46,005 bases of DNA from an uncultured Pseudomonadales bacterium (GTDB lineage Bacteria; Pseudomonadota; Gammaproteobacteria; Pseudomonadales; Azotimanducaceae), in assembly GCA_947258825.1 (NCBI GenBank), contig CAMYJX010000034.1:1-46005 (forward strand). The letters are read 5' to 3'. Both the position numbers and the translations under genes were made by a program. A model generated the notes under the pieces. That model made no database searches, was not told where the DNA came from, and saw nothing but the letters and a program-made list of their open reading frames with translations. This document shows, piece after piece, positions 8,690 to 16,492 of this stretch (within the stretch, counting starts at the first letter, position 1; each line of letters starts with the position of its first letter).

Positions 8690-8770
8690 ATTGAAAGATA
8701 AGTGAATAAAAGGTAAGCGGGTAGAAGGGTGAGCAGGTAAAAGGGCGAACGATTAAACAGGTACGCGAAC
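8690..8770 (+). repeat. Imperfect short repeats between SDR and photolyase-like genes
   Basis: The gap 8687-8823 is AT-richer than its surroundings and built of diverged units around AGGTAAAAGGGCGA, AGGTAAGCGGGTAG and GGGTGAGC. No open frame or TGTACA-type operator is seen in it, so the downstream gene probably depends on the SDR promoter. Confidence 0.35.
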
Positions 8771-8823
8771 GGACATGCAGCCGTGAGCAACACATCTCGC
8801 AATTCGCAAAAAAGGCTAGAACA

Positions 8824-10308
8824 ATGAGCAAGCTATTTCTCAGCTTCGGCAATCAACTATTCCACCCCAGATATCTCGCCGGATTCAAAGATGCCCATGT
8901 CCTCCTGGTGGAGGACGAGCACTTCTGCACCAAATACGCCTACCACAAGCAGAAGCTGGTATTCGTTCTCGCGGCCATGGCCAACTACGCACAGCTGCTA
9001 CGGGACCACGGCTTCCGAGTGAGCCACTTCCGCCTCGACGACAAGCGGAACTGGCGCAGCGCGGTCAGCGAGCTGGCGGCAGAAACCGGCGCCGACACCC
9101 TGTGCCACTTCGAGCTGGAGAGCCCGGATCTGACCACCGCCATCCAACGTTACGCCCGGCAGCACGCGCTGAAGCTGGAGGTGGTGCAGACGCCCATGTT
9201 CCTCAACAGGCTGGCAGACTTTTCAGAGCACCTTGATGAGCACCAGACGCCCAAGCTGCTGCCATTCTACAAAGCGCAGCGGGTTCGCCGGGATATTCTG
9301 ATGACGCCCGAGGGGCAGCCGATAGGCGGTCGCTGGAGCTACGACCAGGACAATCGGGCCAAACTGCCCCGCGATCTTCACCCGGAAGACCCTCCTTTCC
9401 TCAGTCAGCCGGACACGGTGCCGGCAGCAAAGCGTCTGGTGGAAGCCCGTTTCGCCTCCCATCCCGGCAGCCTGGAAGACTTCTGGCTACCCACTACCCA
9501 CGCCGACGCGGAGACCTGGCTGGAAGATTTTCTGGCAACCCGGTTCTGGAACTTCGGTGCCTACGAGGACGCCCTGACCGAACGCTCGCCCTTCGTCTAC
9601 CACAGCGGTCTTGCGCCGCTGATGAACGTAGGACTGCTGACGCCGGAGCAGGTGGTCGAACGCGCGCTTGAATACGCGGGCAGCAATAGCGTGCCAGTGA
9701 ACAGCCTGGAGGGGTTCATCCGGCAAATCATCGGCTGGCGCGAGTTCGTCCGCGGCGTGTTTCATCACTACTACGAGCCCATGCAGAGCCGCAACATCTG
9801 GAATGCGGACCGCAAGCTCACCGACGCCTGGTACGAGGGCAGCACCGGAATCTCGCCGCTGGATCACGTGATCCGCAAAACCCTAAAGCTGGGCTGGGCA
9901 CACCACATCGAGCGACTGATGGTCGCCGCCAACCTGATGAACCTGGCCGGCATTCAGCCTCAGGAGGTCTATCGCTGGTTCATGGAGATGTTCGTGGACG
10001 CCTACGACTGGGTGATGGTGCCCAACGTGTTCGGCATGGGGCTCACCAGCGAGGGCGGCATCTTCACAACCAAGCCCTACATCTGCGGGTCAAACTACGT
10101 ACTTAAGATGGGCGACTTCAAGCGCGGGGAGTGGTGCGACGTGATGGACGGCCTGCTGTGGCGCTTCGTTGCCAACCACGCGCAGACGCTTCGCGCCAAC
10201 CATCGGCTGGCCCCTATGGTGGCGAACCTCAATCGGGTTGCCCGCAAGCGTCCGGAGATCTTCACGCTGGCGGATCAATTCATCGCGAAGCACACGGAGG
10301 CCGCATGA
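8824..10308 (+). CDS. Photolyase/cryptochrome-related flavoprotein (CryB/PhrB-like)
   Basis: Member of the deoxyribodipyrimidine photolyase-related family that includes bacterial (6-4) photolyases and CryB-type cryptochromes; 494 residues, normal length. An N-terminal alpha/beta domain (residues 1-130) is followed by a helical FAD-binding domain with FIRQIIGWREFVRG, LKLGWAHHIERLMV and YDWVMVPNVFGM. Related PhrB proteins hold a 4Fe-4S cluster with four Cys. Here the C-terminal region contains only Cys421 and Cys438, and the segment before AHHIERLMV has none, so the canonical cluster looks incomplete. Its place behind a LitR-like regulator and SDR supports light induction. DNA repair and signalling roles cannot be told apart from sequence. 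Confidence 0.9.
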   Translation: MSKLFLSFGNQLFHPRYLAGFKDAHVLLVEDEHFCTKYAYHKQKLVFVLAAMANYAQLLRDHGFRVSHFRLDDKRNWRSAVSELAAETGADTLCHFELESPDLTTAIQRYARQHALKLEVVQTPMFLNRLADFSEHLDEHQTPKLLPFYKAQRVRRDILMTPEGQPIGGRWSYDQDNRAKLPRDLHPEDPPFLSQPDTVPAAKRLVEARFASHPGSLEDFWLPTTHADAETWLEDFLATRFWNFGAYEDALTERSPFVYHSGLAPLMNVGLLTPEQVVERALEYAGSNSVPVNSLEGFIRQIIGWREFVRGVFHHYYEPMQSRNIWNADRKLTDAWYEGSTGISPLDHVIRKTLKLGWAHHIERLMVAANLMNLAGIQPQEVYRWFMEMFVDAYDWVMVPNVFGMGLTSEGGIFTTKPYICGSNYVLKMGDFKRGEWCDVMDGLLWRFVANHAQTLRANHRLAPMVANLNRVARKRPEIFTLADQFIAKHTEAA

Positions 10309-11246
10309 GCAGCCAGCCCACGACTGCATCCGGCAAGAGTAACAACGGCCAGCGCATCGTAGTCGCCGGCGGTACCGGTTTCATAGGCCAACGGCTCTGT
10401 CAGACCCTGGTCGCGGACGGATTCGAAGTCGTGGCTCTCACCCGGAGTCAGAGAGGGCCGGGCTCCGGAGATGTTCAGTACCTGACCTGGGAACCGGGCG
10501 CGCCAGCCACCGGAACGGTGCGAGATGCGCTGTCGGGTGCCCGGGCGGTGGTGAATCTCTGCGGCGAAAGCATCGCCGGACCGCGCTGGACCGATGATCG
10601 CAAGCGGGTCCTGACAAACAGCCGAACGCAACCGACAGAAACGCTGGTAGCCGCCATCGCAGAGCTGGACTCGCCACCCGACGTATTCGTTCAAGCGTCG
10701 GGAGTGGGCTACGCGGGAACCGGCGATGCGGCCGTGGATGAGACCGCGCCCGCAGGCCAGGACTTTCTCGCCTGCCTGGCGGTCGCCTGGGAAGAACCGA
10801 TGAAGAACCTGACGATCCGCAGCGCGATACTCCGCTTCGGCGTCGTGCTCGATCTGGCCGGCGGGGCGCTGCCGCAGATGCTGCTCCCCTTCCGCCTGTT
10901 CGCCGGCGGACCCATCGGCAGCGGCAAGCAGTGGCTGTCCTGGATACACATCGAGGATGCCGTAAACGCGATCCGTTTTACCATCGACAGCGACATCTCC
11001 GGGCCCGTTCACGTCACCGCCCCGCACCCGGTTCGCAATGCGAGCTTCGCCCGAACCGTTGGCAGGATCATGCGGCGCCCCGCTCTGCTCCCCGTGCCCC
11101 GCTTCGTCATGACCGCCGCGCTTGGCGAGCAGGCGACCCTGGTCTGTGACGGGCAGCAGGCCATCCCCGCCCGGCTGCTGGAGGCGGGATATGATTTTCG
11201 CTTTCCAACGCTGGACAGCGCGCTGCGCGATCTGTTGACCGACTGA
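10305..11246 (+). CDS. TIGR01777-family NAD-dependent epimerase/dehydratase (YfcH/SDR39U1-like)
   Basis: Atypical SDR of 313 residues. The nucleotide-binding motif VVAGGTGFIGQRL lies near residue 20, followed by LCGESIAGPRWTDDRK and SGVGYAG. The C-terminal DUF1731-like part contains RFVMTAALGEQA. ATG 10305 overlaps the photolyase-like stop (ATGA), so the two are translationally coupled. The longer open frame starting at 10131 is an artefact inside the photolyase gene. The family often accompanies bacterial photolyase genes; its substrate is unknown. Confidence 0.9.
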   Translation: MSSQPTTASGKSNNGQRIVVAGGTGFIGQRLCQTLVADGFEVVALTRSQRGPGSGDVQYLTWEPGAPATGTVRDALSGARAVVNLCGESIAGPRWTDDRKRVLTNSRTQPTETLVAAIAELDSPPDVFVQASGVGYAGTGDAAVDETAPAGQDFLACLAVAWEEPMKNLTIRSAILRFGVVLDLAGGALPQMLLPFRLFAGGPIGSGKQWLSWIHIEDAVNAIRFTIDSDISGPVHVTAPHPVRNASFARTVGRIMRRPALLPVPRFVMTAALGEQATLVCDGQQAIPARLLEAGYDFRFPTLDSALRDLLTD

Positions 11247-11263
11247 GCCCTATAATGGGCTCA
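11244..11263 (+). promoter_or_regulatory. Perfect inverted repeat around TATAAT at the TonB-receptor start
   Basis: TGAGCCC-TATAAT-GGGCTCA: a seven-base perfect inverted repeat with a six-base loop. The left arm contains the stop codon of the epimerase gene and the right arm ends on the A of the receptor ATG. It could act as a hairpin that limits translation, as an operator over a -10 box, or as a weak terminator. The sequence alone does not decide. Confidence 0.4.
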
Positions 11264-13554
11264 TGACGCTAGATAAGCGGGCCGCCCTCACTCTATTTTT
11301 CACCCTTGCCTTCGCGAGCACCCCGGCGAACGCCGACTCCCTGTTGCTTAAAACCGTGTTGGATCAGCTGGTGGCGGAAGGCTATCCCATCGTCTTCAGC
11401 ACCGACGTGGTAGGACCCGAGACCCGAATCGATATGCCAGCAATCAACCTGACGGCGCTCAGAGCTGCACTTCCAAAGGTGGGTCTAGAACTGCAGCGCC
11501 AGGGGGAGATCTACCTCATCACCCCGCTTGCTCAGCAAGTGGAGAATCAGGCCCAACCGGCACCGTCGATACAGTCGCGCGAAGAAACTCCCGCCCTGGA
11601 AACCATCATTGTGACCGGTACCCGACATCAGCTGGGTAAGCACTCGAAATCCGGCTCCGTAAACACTCTCTCCAGCGAGGAAATGCAGCTAACGCCCAGC
11701 CTTGGCGGCGACGCCATGCGGGTAGCCACTCGACTGCCCGGCATGTCCTCCGTGGGCGTGTCTGCAAAGCCGAAGATACGCGGCGGCCTGGCGGACGAGA
11801 TACTGGTGCGGGTGGATGGAGTTGAGTTGTTCGATTCTTACCATCTGGCGGACTTCCAGAACTTCTTCAGCGTGGTGGACGACAGGACCGTTGACGCCGT
11901 GGACGTCTACACGGGCGGTTTCCCGGCGAGATACGGCAACCGCATGAGCGGTGTGATGGACATCTCCACGCGCGAGAGAGAAAACGTTGAGCGTACCGAG
12001 CTGGGACTAACGGCAATATCGGTCTTCGCGAACACCAGCGGCCGGCTCAACGAGGGCCAGACCCGCTATATTGCATCGCTGCGTCATGGCAACCTCAAGT
12101 ATCTGGTGAACCAGCTGAACAGCCGGGTTGGCACTCCTAAGTACTATGACGGCTACGGCCAGCTCAGCCATCAGATCAGCCCCGACACGGACCTGGCCGC
12201 TGGCACGCTGATTACCCGAGACGACATATCCGTCAGAGACGACACGCAAACGGCGGAATCCCGAGTCGACAACCGATATCTATGGTTTCGCCTGGACCAC
12301 CGGCTGACAGACCGCATCAGCAACCAGAGCTTGTTAACGCTGTCGTGGTCAGACCGGAACAGAAAGCTGCGGGATCCGCTGGAAGAGGAGGACGAGATAG
12401 CGGGATTTCTGGACTACGACCAGAACGTCAGAAAATACGACCTGCGCACCGATTTCTCGTACGAGCAGAGAGAAACCCTGATGGAATTCGGCATCGAAGC
12501 ATCGTGGGCGAAAAGCCGTTATGACTCAGCGTCGATCGCGGATCGGGGAGATCTCGGCGAGCTGCTGTACGGGACGCCTTTTCAGAGCTTCGACATAGAG
12601 ACCAACCCCAGCGGCTGGTCGGGCGGCGCTTACTGGGCCGGCGAGTTCAGGATTCTGGAGGGTCTATACGTGCTGCCCGGCATACGCTGGGACGTGCAGG
12701 ACTACTACGACTTCGGATCCACGGACCACGCCTCACCGCGGCTGGGCCTGAGATACGAACCCACAGAGGCGCTGACCCTGCGAGCGGACGTGGGCCGATA
12801 TCATCAGCCGGAAGCCATTCACGAGCTGCCCGCCGCCGATGGCCGAGCGACCTTCTCCAAACCCCAGCGTTCAGATCACTTCATATTCGGCCTCGAATGG
12901 CTCATTGGACAGGGTTGGGAGCTGCGAGTGGACCTGTATCGGAAAGACTACGAGCAGACCAAGCTGCGCTACGAGAACATGTTCAATCCCTTCGTCATGA
13001 TCCCCGAGCTGGAAGCAGACCGGGTCGCACTCGATCCGAACCGGGCAAGGGCACGAGGGGTGGACGTGGAGATCCGCAAGCAGCTCACCGATGGCCTTTC
13101 GGCGGTGGTGCGTTACGGCTACATGAACGCGAAAGACCGCTTCGGCGACAACTGGGTTACCCGACGCTGGTCTCAGCGCAACACCGTGGTGACCATGCTT
13201 GCCTGGCAGAGGGAGACCTTCAGCCTCGCGGCGGCGGTGACCTGGCATTCCGGATGGCACGGCGGCACACCGCCAGCAGAGGTACCGGAGGGGGATACCC
13301 TGTCCGTGGAAGACGTCATCGGCAATACCGAGCTGCGGGAGTACTTTTCCATCGACCTCAGCGCCAGCAGAACCTGGCAGTTCCCTCGCGCGGCTGTCAC
13401 GCTGTTCGCCGACGTAACCAACGTGCTCGATCGAAACAACGTTGCCGGGGTGGACTGGGACGCGACAGAAGAAGATGGCGTCTACACTTTCGAGCAGACG
13501 TCCGACCTGCTGCTGCCGCTGATACCCTCGGCCGGCATTCTGATTACCTTTTGA
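11263..13554 (+). CDS. TonB-dependent outer-membrane receptor with STN signalling domain
   Basis: Energised outer-membrane transporter of 763 residues. Signal peptide (residues 1-24, ending PANA-D), then an STN domain (about 27-92) of the FecA/FpvA kind, which contacts an inner-membrane anti-sigma factor. A TonB-box-like ETIIVTGTR lies near residue 123. The plug follows (VRVDGVELFDSYH, VDVYTGGFPARYGNRMSGVMDI), then a 22-strand-type barrel with the usual FADVTNVLDRNN near the end. The protein ends in a hydrophobic-aromatic residue (ILITF). It converges with the fecR-like gene, an arrangement unlike fecIRA, where all three run together. The ligand is not predictable; siderophore or other metal chelate is the family norm. 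Confidence 0.92.
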   Translation: MTLDKRAALTLFFTLAFASTPANADSLLLKTVLDQLVAEGYPIVFSTDVVGPETRIDMPAINLTALRAALPKVGLELQRQGEIYLITPLAQQVENQAQPAPSIQSREETPALETIIVTGTRHQLGKHSKSGSVNTLSSEEMQLTPSLGGDAMRVATRLPGMSSVGVSAKPKIRGGLADEILVRVDGVELFDSYHLADFQNFFSVVDDRTVDAVDVYTGGFPARYGNRMSGVMDISTRERENVERTELGLTAISVFANTSGRLNEGQTRYIASLRHGNLKYLVNQLNSRVGTPKYYDGYGQLSHQISPDTDLAAGTLITRDDISVRDDTQTAESRVDNRYLWFRLDHRLTDRISNQSLLTLSWSDRNRKLRDPLEEEDEIAGFLDYDQNVRKYDLRTDFSYEQRETLMEFGIEASWAKSRYDSASIADRGDLGELLYGTPFQSFDIETNPSGWSGGAYWAGEFRILEGLYVLPGIRWDVQDYYDFGSTDHASPRLGLRYEPTEALTLRADVGRYHQPEAIHELPAADGRATFSKPQRSDHFIFGLEWLIGQGWELRVDLYRKDYEQTKLRYENMFNPFVMIPELEADRVALDPNRARARGVDVEIRKQLTDGLSAVVRYGYMNAKDRFGDNWVTRRWSQRNTVVTMLAWQRETFSLAAAVTWHSGWHGGTPPAEVPEGDTLSVEDVIGNTELREYFSIDLSASRTWQFPRAAVTLFADVTNVLDRNNVAGVDWDATEEDGVYTFEQTSDLLLPLIPSAGILITF

Positions 13555-13575
13555 CACCGAACCGACTGCGGGAAA

Positions 13576-14601
13576 TCAGAGCTTGCCCAAACCGACCAGC
13601 AGCGTGTCAGAGTCGGAGGGAAGAAAATGCAGACGGGTAGCGGCTTCCACCGCGGCAAGGGCCTTGGCGCTCGAAATCTTCGCGTCGGCACCCGACAATC
13701 GCCCTTCACGGGCAACGGCGGCCACCTTTTCGTCCACATACGTCAGCGTCCGGCCCGACTCCCTGGCAGCCCAGTTCAGCACTTCGTCCGGCGAACGTCC
13801 AGCCAGCGAAATTCCCGGAGAAATCTCAACTGCCCAATCCCAGAGCTCGCCGCTGCGGGGCTTACGACTCTCGGTAATGCTACCGTCATCGGAAACCCGT
13901 ATTTGCCCCGCGGTCGCAGCGTCTGCGGACAGCTGTCGCTTCTGCTGTTCCGAGCGGAAGATGATCTGACCTTCGCGCACGGCGCTCACGAGCTGGTCCG
14001 AATCCAGCTGAACCAGGTACTGGGTTCCAAGATGAGTTACCGAACCCAAACGCGTGGCCACCACAACGTCGGTCTGCTCAGAGCCCGCCGCGCCGGTGTC
14101 GACATAGATGGTGCCGCTGACCAGCTCCAGCCGGGTGGCATGCACAACCACCTCCGTGTCCCTGCCAAACCGGACATCCGCGCCCCGGTATTTCATACCC
14201 AGACCGCCGCGCAGGCCGGTATGCAGCCGATCTCCGACGTTCAATCGGTCACCAGCCACAAGGCTGCGACCTGTACCCTGGGAATCGTCCACCCTGTTCC
14301 CGCCAAAGACTACCTGAACATCGGCAATGCCAGCGGCAACCGGAGGAACCGGCTCCCGAATCATGAACAGGACCAGCACCACCCCAGCGACGGATGCGGC
14401 TATCCCCGCCGCGCGAGCCCGCCAGCGGCGCCGCTTTTCTGCGCGAGCGTCCGCAAGGGTCTCACGGAACTGTTCGGACCACCGCTCCAGCTGAGCCTCC
14501 GAGGGGGCCGTTCGACGGCCGGCGCGTGCCAGTGTTTCTGCCAGCCGGCGCTCTTCCTCGACATCGGTGACCCGATCATGCGGATTCTCCCGATCGATCA
14601 T
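13576..14601 (-). CDS. FecR-like transmembrane anti-sigma regulator
   Basis: Inner-membrane regulator of 341 residues. The N-terminal cytoplasmic part (1-60) should bind the ECF sigma factor encoded just upstream. One membrane segment lies at about 64-81 and is preceded by an Arg/Lys-rich stretch. The periplasmic FecR beta-sandwich includes LVAGDRLNVGDRLHTG and LGTQYLVQL. The C-terminal part (about 265-341) reads as an STN-like domain, as is usual for FecR proteins. Its ATG overlaps the sigma-factor stop (14598-14601). The gene 21 bases away on the other strand encodes a receptor with its own STN domain, so the three probably form a cell-surface signalling system. Confidence 0.9.
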   Translation of the reverse strand: MIDRENPHDRVTDVEEERRLAETLARAGRRTAPSEAQLERWSEQFRETLADARAEKRRRWRARAAGIAASVAGVVLVLFMIREPVPPVAAGIADVQVVFGGNRVDDSQGTGRSLVAGDRLNVGDRLHTGLRGGLGMKYRGADVRFGRDTEVVVHATRLELVSGTIYVDTGAAGSEQTDVVVATRLGSVTHLGTQYLVQLDSDQLVSAVREGQIIFRSEQQKRQLSADAATAGQIRVSDDGSITESRKPRSGELWDWAVEISPGISLAGRSPDEVLNWAARESGRTLTYVDEKVAAVAREGRLSGADAKISSAKALAAVEAATRLHFLPSDSDTLLVGLGKL

Positions 14602-15278
14602 CTGTACCTCCTCGGTGCCTTTGTCCGTTCTCCATCCTGCTTTTCCAGACCAAAGGCCGCCGCATCGTAAAGCTGCCGAAAGGCGCGTCTGGCGCGCGCC
14701 AGCAGCGACTGCACCGCAGCGTCCGCCAGCATCATGCTTTGCGCGATCTCTTTCGAGCTGTATCCATCCACGTATTTCATCTCCAGTGCCCGGGCATAGT
14801 TTTCGGGCAGCTGATCCAGCGCGGCGTGCACCTGAGCGGCGAACTGCTCGCTTCCAGACACCGTCTCGGGTTCATCTGACGCAGGCGCGCTGTACGACCC
14901 CACCGCTCTCTCGGTTGCCGCATCCTGCTCAAAACTAACCACCATTCCATGCCGTGCCGCCGCCTCCAGATGCTTGGAAATCTCGCGCCGGCAGATCTGA
15001 TAGAGCCACCCCAGCAGGGGCGCTTCGCCCCGGTAAGTCTCCATCCGGCGTGCAGCGTTACTAAGCACGATCTGCACCACGTCATCGGCATCCTGCTCGG
15101 TGGGCAGTCGAGCCAAGGCGAATCGATAAAGCTTTGGCAGATACTCATCGCAGAAAGCCTTGATCGCCCGCTCGTCGCCTTTAAGTACGCGCCGAGCCAG
15201 CCGCCTGTCGCGGGCAATCTGCAGTTGCCCCCCTTGATCCGAATTTTCTGCCGGCATCCGCGGTTTCTCGCCGCCCAT
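14598..15278 (-). CDS. ECF (FecI-like) RNA polymerase sigma factor
   Basis: Extracytoplasmic-function sigma factor of about 226 residues. Region 2 is seen in YRFALARLPTEQDADDVVQ, and region 4 in LDQLPENYARALEMKYVDG followed by SSKEIAQ and the recognition helix toward VQSLLARARRAFR. The start at ATG 15278 is my choice; the frame stays open to 15377 and an in-frame ATG at 15257 is also possible, none with a strong ribosome binding site. It overlaps the fecR-like gene by four bases. Likely targets are the facing TonB receptor and its own operon. Confidence 0.88.
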   Translation of the reverse strand: MGGEKPRMPAENSDQGGQLQIARDRRLARRVLKGDERAIKAFCDEYLPKLYRFALARLPTEQDADDVVQIVLSNAARRMETYRGEAPLLGWLYQICRREISKHLEAAARHGMVVSFEQDAATERAVGSYSAPASDEPETVSGSEQFAAQVHAALDQLPENYARALEMKYVDGYSSKEIAQSMMLADAAVQSLLARARRAFRQLYDAAAFGLEKQDGERTKAPRRYR

Positions 15279-15459
15279 TTCAGTTTCTTTCGCCAGTATA
15301 GAGGCACGATTCCCTGATTTTCTGTCGCGCCCAGCATCCTGTGGGATGGCAGGCGAATCCTGTCCGTAGAACCACAAAAAGCGAGTGTCGATGCAACGAC
15401 AGAATTTCGAGGCACCGGGCCTCTACCTCTGCGCATGCTCGGTAATAAAAGGAGAAATC

Positions 15460-16412
15460 ATGTAAGCCCTCAGCAATATCCAGAAGATTCCCAAGATGAT
15501 CGGCACATCACTGCTTGTGATGCTGACCGCCCAGTCGCTGGCAAGTGGCGGGAGGCACGAAGAAAGGCCCATCTGCAGTAATACGGCCAGCGTGCTCAAA
15601 GCCGCCTGCTACTACGACACCAAAGACGACCTGCTGGAAGCGGTGGCCATCTGCATGAACGACAAAAGGTCCAATCGGTGCAAAACCCAGGCCTACAAAG
15701 CGGTAAAGCAGGAACTGCGCGACTGCCAAGACGTGTACAAAGCGCGCCTGGAGCTTTGCGGGGAGATCGGCGAAGCGCCCTACCAGCCGGAATTCGGAGA
15801 GGAGTACGCGGAACATTTCGTGAACCCTCTGCTGATCGGTCGGGGGATGGACGGCGACCCGGTGCCCAACCCCTACTTTCCGCTGATCCCCGGCAATTAC
15901 TGGGTGTACGAAGGCACCTTCACTGAGGAAGAAGACGACGGCAGCGAAGTCGAGGTCACGGAAAGAATCACCGTGGAAGTGACCAATCAGACCAAGCTCA
16001 TCGACGGCATCACCTGCATCGTGGTCATCGATACCGCGGAGGTGGACGGCGAAGCCGTAGAGATTACCAACGACTGGTATGCCCAGAAAAAGGAAGGGGA
16101 CGTCTACTACTGCGGTGAGATTTCCGAGAACTTCGAGGTCTTCGAAGGGGACGTTCCGGAGGAACCCGAACTCGTGGACATCGAAGGGTCCTGGAAGCAC
16201 GCACGCGACGGCGCCAAAGCCGGCGTGCTGTTGCCCTTCACCCCCGTGTTGGCGACTTCTTCCGTCAGGAGGTTGCCTGGGGAGACGCCGAGGAAAACAA
16301 AATCTATCTGCCCGGGGTGGGATTGATACTCGAAGTCGATCCGGAAGAGCCCGATGAGCCGGTCGTTCTGGTGAAGTACGGCAACGAACCGCCGGAGCCC
16401 CTTGAAGATTGA
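15460..16412 (+). pseudogene. Secreted protein of unknown function, with stop at codon 2 and a late frameshift
   Basis: A good AAAGGAGAAATC ribosome binding site leads to ATG TAA at 15460. The frame then continues openly as a lysine-containing signal peptide (ALSNIQKIPK, then MIGTSLLVMLTAQSLASG), which suggests that codon 2 was once sense (for instance AAA). Translation could restart at ATG 15496. The mature part has a Cys-rich N-terminus, then PYFPLIPGNYWVYEG and a domain ending GSWKHARDGAKAG, a pattern I recognise from uncharacterised secreted proteins. Near 16245 the frame changes: the annotated frame ends at 16326 with an unrelated tail, whereas another frame continues sensibly (VGDFFRQEVAWGDAEENKIY, then LPGVGLILEVD) to a TGA at 16412. 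A one-base loss explains it. Either a decaying gene or two sequence errors. Confidence 0.72.
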
Positions 16413-16492
16413 AACTGAAGATTGAAACCGCGCCACCGGAGGCCGGGCTGACGACCCGGCCTCTTCGCGGCAACCAAGCGATGACCGCGCGC

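Noticed and set aside
10131..10304. Upstream extension of the epimerase gene
   Set aside because: It lies wholly inside the photolyase-like gene, and the ATGA overlap at 10305 gives the family N-terminus.
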